Shown: positions 33,812 to 40,410 of the stretch, piece after piece
Layout: every line of letters starts with the position of its first letter
How positions within the stretch are numbered: position 1 is the first letter of the stretch
From: an uncultured Prevotella sp.
GTDB lineage: Bacteria; Bacteroidota; Bacteroidia; Bacteroidales; Bacteroidaceae
Length of the DNA stretch: 40,410 bases
NCBI GenBank assembly: GCA_900315525.1
Contig: OMZO01000017.1
Location: 1-40,410 of the forward strand
Direction of reading: 5' to 3'
Made by a program: the position numbers and the translations under genes
The notes under the pieces: model-generated
Seen by the model: the letters and a program-made list of their open reading frames with translations, nothing else
Database searches by the model: none
What the model was told of the DNA's origin: nothing

Positions 33812-33830
33812 AGATTTCGCACCTCCTTAG

Positions 33831-34991
33831 CTACTGTCCCACACGAGAGGTCACGCTGGCAATGCGCTGGAGGGCTTCGTTCAACTGACGACGGGGACAG
33901 GCGATATTGATACGGATGTAGCCTTCACCCGTCTGAGGACCATACATCGTACCTGCGGAAACCCAGACATGACCTTCCGTCAGCAAACGGTTGAAGAAGT
34001 CGTCCGTACTGATGCCCAAAGCACTATGATTAACCCAGACGAGATAAGTGCCTTCGAGACGGCTGACCTTCAGCTGAGGCAATTCACGGGCAAAGAAATC
34101 ACAGAGCGTCTGATAATTGCCCCAAAGATACTGATTGAGTTCGTCAAGCCAGTCCCCGCTCTCGTTATAGGCTGCCTGAAGGGCGACAATGCCAAAGGGA
34201 TTCACGTCGCACACCTCATTAATATTAATCGCACGATCGATGCGGCGACGCCACGCAGGATTCTTCGTAATGATATTGGCAATCTGCAGACCTGCGGTAT
34301 TGAAGTTCTTCGAAGGCGAATTCATCACGATGCAGTCGTCTGTGATGGTGCCGAAGGGCACAAATTGATAACCTGGCATGATGAGTTCACAATGAATTTC
34401 ATCAGAGACCACCTTCACGCCGTGCTGCTGGCAGATAGCGTACATCTGCTGCAGTTCCTCGCGCTTCCAGACGCGTCCGCAAGGATTATGAGGATTGCAG
34501 AGCAGGAAGAGCGTCGTCTTCTCATCTGCGCACTTCATCTCGAAGTCCTGCCAATCCACCTCAAAAGTATCAGCCACAGCCTTCAGCGGACTTTCGAGCA
34601 CCTCACAACCGTTGTTCTTAATCGATGAGAAGAAGCAATTGTAGGCAGGTGAGAGGATGAGCACCTTCTCGCCAGGCATCGTCAGCGCCTTGATGACACA
34701 CGACATAGCGGGCACGACGGCTGTCGTATAGAGGATCGAAGAGCGCTCAATCTCCCATTTGTGGCGACGACGGAACCAGGAGATGACGGCCTCGTAATAA
34801 CTTTCTGGCACGATGTTATAGCCAAAGACACCATGCGACACGCGCTGCTCCAAGGCTTTCTGGATGGCTGGCGCCACTCGGAAATCCATATCAGCAACCC
34901 ACATGGGGATGATATCGGGATCGGCACTTTCATCCCACTTCACGCAGTTAGTACCTCTGCGCTCTACAGACTCATCAAAGTTGTATTTCAT
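33831..34991 (-). CDS. MalY/PatB family PLP-dependent aminotransferase / cystathionine beta-lyase
   Basis: 386 residues, fold-type I PLP enzyme. Family hallmarks: opening MKYNFDESVERRGTNCVKWD, PMWVADMDF, YTTAVVPAMS, LCNPHNPCGRVW, SDEIHCEL, and Lys228 as the Schiff-base residue in NSPSKNFNTAGLQIAN. PatB/MalY proteins cleave cystathionine and other cysteine-S-conjugates to pyruvate, ammonia and a thiol; some also act as regulators. The gene overlaps the DUF3737 gene by 4 nt and is the second gene of that operon. Confidence 0.92.
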   Translation of the reverse strand: MKYNFDESVERRGTNCVKWDESADPDIIPMWVADMDFRVAPAIQKALEQRVSHGVFGYNIVPESYYEAVISWFRRRHKWEIERSSILYTTAVVPAMSCVIKALTMPGEKVLILSPAYNCFFSSIKNNGCEVLESPLKAVADTFEVDWQDFEMKCADEKTTLFLLCNPHNPCGRVWKREELQQMYAICQQHGVKVVSDEIHCELIMPGYQFVPFGTITDDCIVMNSPSKNFNTAGLQIANIITKNPAWRRRIDRAININEVCDVNPFGIVALQAAYNESGDWLDELNQYLWGNYQTLCDFFARELPQLKVSRLEGTYLVWVNHSALGISTDDFFNRLLTEGHVWVSAGTMYGPQTGEGYIRINIACPRRQLNEALQRIASVTSRVGQ

Positions 34992-35833
34992 TTTCTCGTT
35001 TCTATCACACAGTTATTCGGCTGGCGCACATTCTCATCGATGGTGATACTACCGATGGAATCGGCAATAATGTGACCAGACGTCGGGTTCTTGATGTTCT
35101 CGATATGGCCCTTGATGTCGGCCTCAACGGTAGAATACTCAAACATACGGTCACACATCGGATCGATGGTACAGTTCTCAAGTACGAGATTCTCAGTATA
35201 GCAGAGCAGTTGCTCACCTGCCAGATGACAGTTCACGAGACGCACGTTCTTCGAGTGCCAAGCCAGATACTCGCCGTCAAGCACAGAGTCATAGATTGTC
35301 ACGTTCTCACACTCCCAGAAAGAATCCTTCGTCAGTATCTTGGCATTATGAACTTCCACGTTCTTGCAGTACTGGAACACATACTTCGAGTCGCTCTCCA
35401 GTCCGTCAACGTAGATATTCTGCGAGAACATGAAAGGATAGGTTCCTCCATGCAGCTTTACATTCTTCAGTTTCAGTCCATCGACTTTCCAGAAGGTCTC
35501 GTCAGCATCCGTAATCTCAACGTTCTCCAACTCCAGATTCTTCATCTCACGGAAGAACTTAGGCCCGTCGATACGGGAGTTCTTCATCACCATATCGTTG
35601 GTGTACCAGATGGCTGAGCGTGAACCCAGCGCAAAGTAACAGTTCTCGATATAGGCACCATCAACGTGCCACCAAGGGTATTTGCCATAGAATTTGCAAT
35701 CGTAAGCTTCCATTCGCTGGCACTGTTTGATGCCAGACTCACCATCGGTAATGGTTACATTCTCTAGTCTCAAGTCGTGTTGGGCAAACAGAGGGCGCTC
35801 GCCTCCGAATTTCTTGTCTTTTATTACTTCCAT
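34988..35833 (-). CDS. DUF3737 family protein (beta-helix-like repeats)
   Basis: 281 residues from the ATG at 35833; the frame opens 27 nt earlier but that start lies within the -7 element. No signal peptide, so presumably cytoplasmic. The sequence is a succession of short strands of the form LENVxI, MKNSRI, LKNVKL, VEVHNAKI and LVLENCTI about every 20 residues, i.e. a right-handed beta-helix. I recognise the DUF3737 family, whose function is not established. Aromatic and acidic residues recur at coil ends (SAIWYTND, ETFWKVD, DSFWECE). Coupling with a PatB-like lyase by a 4 nt overlap suggests a shared role in thiol or amino-acid metabolism, which is inference. Confidence 0.85.
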   Translation of the reverse strand: MEVIKDKKFGGERPLFAQHDLRLENVTITDGESGIKQCQRMEAYDCKFYGKYPWWHVDGAYIENCYFALGSRSAIWYTNDMVMKNSRIDGPKFFREMKNLELENVEITDADETFWKVDGLKLKNVKLHGGTYPFMFSQNIYVDGLESDSKYVFQYCKNVEVHNAKILTKDSFWECENVTIYDSVLDGEYLAWHSKNVRLVNCHLAGEQLLCYTENLVLENCTIDPMCDRMFEYSTVEADIKGHIENIKNPTSGHIIADSIGSITIDENVRQPNNCVIETRK

Positions 35834-35857
35834 TGTCTTAATGATATTATTCGGTTG

Positions 35858-35865
35858 CAAAAATA
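35858..35865 (-). promoter_or_regulatory. -7 element TATTTTTG for the DUF3737-PatB operon
   Basis: Minus-strand TAnnTTTG match 25 bp before the start; the upstream terminator stem begins 8 bp away and covers the place of the -33 element. Confidence 0.5.
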
Positions 35866-35867
35866 CA

Positions 35868-35905
35868 AAGAAAAATCCGTAATCGGGATACCCAAATTAC
35901 GGATT
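35868..35905 (-). terminator. Terminator of the DUF3836-like gene
   Basis: Perfect 10-bp stem AATCCGTAAT/ATTACGGATT (35874-35883, 35896-35905); leftward transcripts then meet TTTTTC. Confidence 0.85.
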
Positions 35906-35929
35906 GTAATACCAAATTAAGTGTTTTTA

Positions 35930-36424
35930 TTATTTCAGGGCCAGCAAACGGTCGCTGATCATCTCCAGAGGCTCCATACAGAGCAGGCTGTTGATGAGAT
36001 ACATATCATTCTTGGCCTCGTTCATCTTGAAGGTCTTCACTGAGGTCACACTGGGAGCAATCTCGCGATAAAGCGTCACCTCTGAGGGCACATCATAGGT
36101 ATTGCGATCCATATCCCACTTGCTGGTCTCCACATTGTAGCCGTGCTTATAATATCTATAGGTGTGACGGAAGTCGTTCACCCAAGTCTTCTGGCTATCG
36201 TCCCAGCGCACGATCTCACGACTTGTCAGACGTCCCTGCTCGTCGTAGTTGTAGCGATACTCCATCTTGGCGCACATCTGGCCTTCGGCTTTCTGCTCAT
36301 AGACCTCGATCTTGTGGATAACGCCGTCTTCCAGGTCTGAGTTATACAAATAAGGGGCATTCACGTCGTTAGCGGCGTTGAAATACATCGTTAAAACGGT
36401 TGCGATAGTGATGATTGATTCCAT
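35930..36424 (-). CDS. Small secreted protein, DUF3836-like
   Basis: 164 residues with a weak signal peptide (MESIITIATVLTMYF, cut near NAANDVNA). The body has the repeated pattern of DUF3836-type proteins: EYRYNYDEQGRLTSREIVRWDD followed by W-x-x-x-x-R-H-T-Y-R-Y, reminiscent of YD-type repeats (Y-x-Y-D-x-x-G-R-L). The C-terminus is helical. Function is unknown. It is divergent from the histidine kinase/response regulator pair; a tandem repeat resembling an OmpR-type operator (36494-36513) sits at about -42 of its own promoter, so control by that regulator is plausible. Confidence 0.72.
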   Translation of the reverse strand: MESIITIATVLTMYFNAANDVNAPYLYNSDLEDGVIHKIEVYEQKAEGQMCAKMEYRYNYDEQGRLTSREIVRWDDSQKTWVNDFRHTYRYYKHGYNVETSKWDMDRNTYDVPSEVTLYREIAPSVTSVKTFKMNEAKNDMYLINSLLCMEPLEMISDRLLALK

Positions 36425-36467
36425 AACTCTTTGCTTTTAAAATTAAACCTTTGCCTGTTAGACGCTG

Positions 36468-36475
36468 CAAAGGTA
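36468..36475 (-). promoter_or_regulatory. -7 element TACCTTTG for the DUF3836-like gene
   Basis: Minus-strand TAnnTTTG match about 44 bp before the ATG; there is no TTG at the -33 position, which is instead occupied by the direct repeat at 36494-36513. Confidence 0.55.
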
Positions 36476-36493
36476 CGATTAACTACAAAAAAA

Positions 36494-36513
36494 GAATGTT
36501 ATTTGAATGTTAT
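36494..36513. repeat. Tandem direct repeat GAATGTTAT, 11-bp period
   Basis: GAATGTTAT at 36494-36502 and 36505-36513 separated by TT. One helical turn between copies is the geometry of OmpR/PhoB-family response-regulator sites. Confidence 0.85.
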
Positions 36514-36514
36514 C

Positions 36515-36555
36515 TTTAGGTTAATTCGTTTGGCGGTGTCGAATTTTTAGGTTAA
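36515..36555. repeat. Direct repeat TTTAGGTTAA, 31-bp period
   Basis: Identical 10-mers at 36515-36524 and 36546-36555; the second overlaps the first bases of the -7 element of the kinase promoter. Confidence 0.75.
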
Positions 36556-36560
36556 CTTTG
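36529..36560 (+). promoter_or_regulatory. Promoter of the histidine kinase/response regulator operon
   Basis: TTTG (36529-36532), 20 bp, TAACTTTG (36553-36560). The expected start near 36567 is about 3 nt before the kinase ATG. Confidence 0.78.
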
Positions 36561-36569
36561 CGGGCAATT

Positions 36570-37865
36570 ATGTCGAAGAACAAATATAAATATGTGTCTG
36601 TGGCGGCAATGGTGGCCGTAATGCTACTGTTGGGTATCTATATGTGGATGACCTACAGTTCGGCAGTGCGCGACATTTCAGAGCGGGCTGGCAACCAACT
36701 GCCCTGGGCCATGTTCTACGAGAGCTATCACAGGGCAGATATCGTATCGAAGGGCGACACCCTCAGTCTGCCAGAACTGCGCGGTGACCTCTCACTGGTT
36801 TCATCAGTAGAGGGTATGAATGATGTTCTGAGTCGCCGCTATCACTCGGAAGTCTCGCTCGACACGCTGTCACTATATATGGATAGTCTGCTCAGCGTCG
36901 TCGGGCTGAATCGTGATTTCACCCTCCTGGAAGTCGATGGAATGGGGAAAATCCTGCGACGCAGCAATCGTCAGGAGTCATCCACAGCCCTCAGAACCCA
37001 AGTGTTTAGCACACGTCGCGACCAATCAAAAGGTATCCAGTTGGCACTCAACAATCCCTACCCAGAACTGGCCCGACGACTGAGTCCGCTCTTTGCCGCC
37101 AGTGCTATCATCCTCATTCTCTTCGGTGCTATTTTGATTCAGCTGCTGCGCTATCTCGACGAACAAAAGATGATGGCAGACCTGCGCAATGACTTTTCGT
37201 ATGCGATGGTTCACGATATGAAGTCACCTCTATCGAGTATCATCATGGGGGCCCGCTTCTTGCACAGTGGAAAGGTGGACGACAAACCGCAGATTAAAGA
37301 GAAATACTACACCATCATAGAGAGCGAGGCAGAGCACTTGCTGGCACTCGTCAACAAACTGCTCACCATCTCAAAGCTGGAAAATAAGAAACTGATACTA
37401 AATAAGCAGATCGTCAATTTGGAGCCTATCATCGACGACTTGGTAGAGAAAGCCAAGGCCAAAACAGAGAAAAAACTCCATTTCACCGTAGATTTGCTGA
37501 ATCATCACGTACTGGCAGACGAACAGTATCTGGCGGAAGCCATTTCCAATCTGATTGACAACGCCATCAAATACTCGAAGGACGAAATAGAAATCAGCAT
37601 CACCTCGCAAGAGAATGACAAATACATCCTGCTGAAAGTGCGCGATAACGGTATCGGCATCTCCAAAGAAGACCAACTCATCATCTTCGACAAATTCGGA
37701 CGCGCTGCCATCCACGAGCAGAACCGTAAAGGCGGTGTATCAGGTTTCGGACTGGGCCTGAATTACGTAGATCAGGTGATGCAAGCACATGGCGGCAAGG
37801 TCACTGTGCAAAGCGAAAAGGACCAGTATTCAGAATTCACCTTATATTTACCTAAGAACGTATGA
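36570..37865 (+). CDS. Sensor histidine kinase
   Basis: 431 residues from the ATG at 36570; a TTG 12 nt upstream in frame falls inside the -7 element. TM1 (about 11-30), periplasmic sensor domain of about 140 residues, TM2 (about 173-194), no obvious HAMP, then HisKA with an intact H-box (YAMVHDMKSPLSSI, His215) and HATPase: N-box EAISNLIDNAIKYS, G1 VRDNGIGIS, F-box IFDKFGRA, G2 GFGLGLNYV. It overlaps the response regulator gene by 4 nt. The pair resembles the RprX/RprY system of Bacteroides, but that name is only a guess from general layout. Leaderless or near-leaderless translation is likely. Confidence 0.93.
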   Translation: MSKNKYKYVSVAAMVAVMLLLGIYMWMTYSSAVRDISERAGNQLPWAMFYESYHRADIVSKGDTLSLPELRGDLSLVSSVEGMNDVLSRRYHSEVSLDTLSLYMDSLLSVVGLNRDFTLLEVDGMGKILRRSNRQESSTALRTQVFSTRRDQSKGIQLALNNPYPELARRLSPLFAASAIILILFGAILIQLLRYLDEQKMMADLRNDFSYAMVHDMKSPLSSIIMGARFLHSGKVDDKPQIKEKYYTIIESEAEHLLALVNKLLTISKLENKKLILNKQIVNLEPIIDDLVEKAKAKTEKKLHFTVDLLNHHVLADEQYLAEAISNLIDNAIKYSKDEIEISITSQENDKYILLKVRDNGIGISKEDQLIIFDKFGRAAIHEQNRKGGVSGFGLGLNYVDQVMQAHGGKVTVQSEKDQYSEFTLYLPKNV

Positions 37866-38566
37866 TTAATCTATTGCTTGTAGAAGATGACGAATCGTTG
37901 GCCTATATCGAGAAGACGGGCCTGGAAGATATTATCGGTGGTTACAAGGTTACTACTGCCACTAACGGCAAGGAAGGCCTGAAAGCTTGGGAGGAGACAC
38001 GACCCGACGTGATTATCTCAGACATCGACATGCCCGTCATGAACGGTTTTGAGATGGTAGAGCGCATCCGCGAGACAGACCAAGACGTCATCATCATCTT
38101 CACCTCGGCCCTCACCTCACCCAATGACGTGAAGGCAGGTTATCGTCTGGGTATCAACAACTACGTGAAGAAGCCATTCGTACCCGAAGAACTTGATGCC
38201 CATATCCAGGCCTTGATGAAGATGCGCAGCGGTGCCAAGACACAGAAAGAGACCAATCATTATAAGTTGGGGAAATACACACTCGACGCCGATCACGCCA
38301 CACTGCGTAACGATGAAACCGGCATTTCTCAGACAATTACCCAGCGCGAAGCACAGATTCTGCAACTTCTGGCAGAGAACAAGAATAACGTCGTTAGACG
38401 CGAAGCCATCCTCAGCCGATTCTGGAATACAGAAGATGACTATTTCGCCTCTCGCTCACTAGACGTCTTTGTCAATAAACTGCGCAAGCTCCTGGCTGAC
38501 GAACCTAAGATTACACTCAAGACGGTACGCGGCATCGGACTTCAATTACTCGTTGAAATCGGATAA
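37862..38566 (+). CDS. OmpR/PhoB-family response regulator
   Basis: 234 residues. Receiver domain 1-120: acidic pocket LLVEDDES, phospho-acceptor Asp54 in SDIDMPVMNG, Thr/Ser in FTSAL, and Lys in YVKKPF. Winged-helix DNA-binding domain about 138-233: LGKYTLDADHATLR, REAQILQLLAENKNNVVRREAIL, SRSLDVFVNKLRKLL, TVRGIGLQL. The 4 nt overlap with the kinase gene marks the cognate pair. The direct repeats at 36494-36513 are the best candidate binding site. Confidence 0.95.
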   Translation: MINLLLVEDDESLAYIEKTGLEDIIGGYKVTTATNGKEGLKAWEETRPDVIISDIDMPVMNGFEMVERIRETDQDVIIIFTSALTSPNDVKAGYRLGINNYVKKPFVPEELDAHIQALMKMRSGAKTQKETNHYKLGKYTLDADHATLRNDETGISQTITQREAQILQLLAENKNNVVRREAILSRFWNTEDDYFASRSLDVFVNKLRKLLADEPKITLKTVRGIGLQLLVEIG

Positions 38567-38575
38567 AAGCATCCA

Positions 38576-39829
38576 TTATCGCAGATTCCATCGGAGTCCT
38601 AGCTGTAGGTTGAAGTTCGTTGGCTTGTCCTTAAAGAAGTTCTGAACTCTGCTGCTGTTGTCGAAATAATATTTCAAGCCAGGCTCAACGTAGATACCCA
38701 ATTGTGGTATCACGTCGTACTCAACACCCAGACCTCCTTTGAGTGAGAACTGCCAACGGTCACGACTGATCTTTTGCGTCAAGCCTTCCATTTCCTGTCG
38801 CGACTTGATATTATAGTCAGCTGCAATGCCAGCTACACCATAAACCTTCAATCCCTTATACCCCCAAAGACGATACTGGGCATTTAGCGGAACACCAAGA
38901 TAATAGAGTGTCTGCTCCGTCGTCATCGGATAGCCACCCATCACCACGACGAAATCAGAACGCAGGCGTGTATAAACGAGTCCCGTCGTCAACGAGAATG
39001 ACGATGAAATGGGGATGTTTACAGATAATCCGAACGAAATAGGCTGATAGTGCTTCTGCCGCTCCTCATAGTTAGCCAGATAAATGACCTCATCAGCACC
39101 ACGTGTCATTGCCACGCTCATCAAGTCATGCCTATAGTCATAGTTGGCAGCCAACTGCGGACTCATCCTCACTCCGTTAGCACTCATCTCATTACCAAAA
39201 CCGTTTTGAGCATATAGTCCGAAACTGATCTGCCCATGACGCTGTCTGTCATCTGCCGATGGAATCTTCTCGTCATAGTCTCTCAGCGACTGTTTCATTT
39301 CCTTAACCGTCTCTGGCGACTTCTCTTCACGTTCATCAGACTTGTGCGGCTGAGGAGAAGACGGAGTCGATTCTACGGAGACATCTTGCGGTCCTGTAGG
39401 TTCTTCCTGAGACGTTGGCTGCTGCAAGGTCTCCACATACAAGTTATGGCCGGAAGTGACAGGCTTCGATGCCTGTGGGGCCACCATATCCTGCGATTCC
39501 ATCGACACATTTTCTTGCGATGGTATCGTTGTCTTTTCCTGCTTTGTCTCCATGATACGGTTTGAGGCCACCTGCTTAGGTTCCTTCTTCTCCTCCTCAT
39601 TGCTGATGCTCCACAACAAATAACCATTACAAGTTATCATGCCCACGAATACCGCTGCCACAGCTACATATTTCGCCCAGATAGAAACAAGGCGAGGCTT
39701 CTTCACGGGCTGATGCACAGCATTTGGCTGTGACAACCTTGCCTCGATTTGGGCCCACATGTCGGCAGGAGCAGATTCTTGATGATCTGCCAGCTTGTCG
39801 CGTAACTGTTTTACCCAATCTTCTTTCAT
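38576..39829 (-). CDS. Envelope-spanning anti-sigma-like / outer-membrane beta-barrel protein
   Basis: 417 residues. Residues 1-48 are a charged helical cytoplasmic segment (KQLRDKLADHQ, PADMWAQIEARL) of the kind that binds an ECF sigma factor. One TM lies at about 51-73. Residues 75-195 are a Pro/Ser/Gln/Glu-rich linker without hydrophobic core, and residues about 200-417 are an amphipathic beta-strand domain ending in aromatic-containing strands (NFNLQLGLRWNLR), as in PorT/OMP_b-brl-type barrels. One protein could thus link inner and outer membrane. It overlaps the ECF sigma gene by 4 nt, supporting the anti-sigma role. No signal peptide precedes the cytoplasmic part. Confidence 0.8.
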   Translation of the reverse strand: MKEDWVKQLRDKLADHQESAPADMWAQIEARLSQPNAVHQPVKKPRLVSIWAKYVAVAAVFVGMITCNGYLLWSISNEEEKKEPKQVASNRIMETKQEKTTIPSQENVSMESQDMVAPQASKPVTSGHNLYVETLQQPTSQEEPTGPQDVSVESTPSSPQPHKSDEREEKSPETVKEMKQSLRDYDEKIPSADDRQRHGQISFGLYAQNGFGNEMSANGVRMSPQLAANYDYRHDLMSVAMTRGADEVIYLANYEERQKHYQPISFGLSVNIPISSSFSLTTGLVYTRLRSDFVVVMGGYPMTTEQTLYYLGVPLNAQYRLWGYKGLKVYGVAGIAADYNIKSRQEMEGLTQKISRDRWQFSLKGGLGVEYDVIPQLGIYVEPGLKYYFDNSSRVQNFFKDKPTNFNLQLGLRWNLR

Positions 39830-40368
39830 ATCTTTGTCGAATTTAAATACTTAGTTATCATCTCTGTCAAGAGCCGCTTGGCGTGGTAGAATTGTGAGGC
39901 TGACGTGCTCTCTTTGATGCCGAGCCTGAGGGCTATTTCCTTGTGTGATAGTTGCTCAAATACGAAGAGATTCAAGACTAATCTGTATCCCGCAGGCAGA
40001 CGGCCGATCATCTCATTGAGAATGTCGGGTGGCACTTCCTCCACATCAGGCAACAACTCTTCTTCCAACTGGGGCATCTCGTCGGTAAAAGTATGCAACT
40101 CATGCTGTTTTACCCAGTCAATAGCCTGATTACTGATGATTCTGGTGATCCAAGCTCTTAACGAACCCTCTCCTCGGTATTCAAACCTGTCGATGGAGGT
40201 CAGGATATTCACAAAGCAGTCTTGCACCACATCTTTCGCCACCTCACGATCAGGGATATACCTGAGTGCCGTAGCCATGGTATATCCGGAAAAAAGGTCG
40301 TACAGGCGACGCATCGCCTGCCTGTCTCCGCCCTGTATCGCTTCGATCAGCTGTTGCTCTGTCTCCAC
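39826..40368 (-). CDS. ECF-type RNA polymerase sigma factor
   Basis: 180 residues. Region 2 (about 10-85): YDLFSGYTMATALRYIPD, AKDVVQDCFVNILTSIDRFEYRGEGSLRAWITRIISNQAIDWV. Region 4 (about 115-170): RLPAGYRLVLNLFVFEQLSHKEIALRLGIKESTSASQFYHAKRLL, a clear HTH. The start must be the GTG at 40368: a stop lies a few codons upstream and the first internal ATG (residue 19) would remove part of region 2. The 4 nt overlap with the anti-sigma/barrel gene makes them an operon. The region 40369-40410 upstream shows no recognisable promoter, which may lie beyond the window. Confidence 0.93.
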   Translation of the reverse strand: METEQQLIEAIQGGDRQAMRRLYDLFSGYTMATALRYIPDREVAKDVVQDCFVNILTSIDRFEYRGEGSLRAWITRIISNQAIDWVKQHELHTFTDEMPQLEEELLPDVEEVPPDILNEMIGRLPAGYRLVLNLFVFEQLSHKEIALRLGIKESTSASQFYHAKRLLTEMITKYLNSTKI

Positions 40369-40410
40369 CAGTCTGTGTGTCTTCTATTTCTTTCTGCCAG
40401 TTGTCTGAAA

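Overview
The window is chromosomal DNA from a Bacteroidales bacterium, most likely Prevotella or a close relative. Evidence for this: start sites are preceded by the Bacteroidetes -7 element TAnnTTTG (often with TTTG or TTG 19-20 bp upstream) instead of -35/-10 boxes; leaders are A-rich without Shine-Dalgarno sequences; the lipoprotein signal is followed by an acidic export tag; SecD and SecF are fused; and the DUF4271-hemD-rnpA-yidD order is typical of the phylum. I see no IS element, prophage, CRISPR array or rRNA.

Layout. 1-7.3 kb: the 3' end of a PP2C phosphatase gene, a large lipoprotein with a long structured leader, then skp-murI running into a Cache-HAMP-PP2C-HATPase protein and a STAS protein (a partner-switching module). 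7.3-11.6 kb: two divergent signalling genes, both unusual. One is a solute-binding/PAS sensor with no output domain that looks like two sensors fused end to end. The other is a TPR histidine kinase whose H-box histidine is asparagine. 11.7-15.3 kb: a leftward operon aroQ-methyltransferase-rbfA-LolE-like permease, divergent from xerD. 15.4-20.3 kb: a rightward housekeeping run metK-DUF4271-hemD-rnpA-yidD-tyrS. 20.3-22.5 kb: tRNA-Gln(TTG), kduI-kduD for uronate breakdown, and an HU gene facing them across a shared terminator. 22.7-28 kb: rhomboid protease, membrane-anchored EEP hydrolase, secDF. 28.1-29.6 kb: a membrane-embedded AraC-type regulator, an apparently orphan promoter with operator-like repeats, and tRNA-Arg(CCT). 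29.6-33.8 kb: a secreted GH28-GH43 pectinase fusion divergent from a MINPP-like phosphatase. 33.8-36.4 kb: PatB-like aminotransferase with a DUF3737 protein, and a DUF3836-like protein. 36.5-40.4 kb: a histidine kinase/OmpR-type regulator pair, then an ECF sigma factor with an envelope-spanning anti-sigma/beta-barrel protein.

The GH28-GH43 enzyme and KduI/KduD together suggest growth on pectin-type polysaccharide. Signalling genes are dense: two PP2C proteins, one STAS protein, two kinases (one without its histidine), an output-less PAS sensor, a response regulator, a membrane AraC protein and an ECF/anti-sigma pair.

The parts most worth a second look are the degenerate signalling pair at 7.3-11.6 kb, the phosphatase/kinase fusion with its STAS partner at 4.6-7.3 kb, and the promoter at 29.4 kb with direct repeats of AraC-like spacing but no gene behind it.
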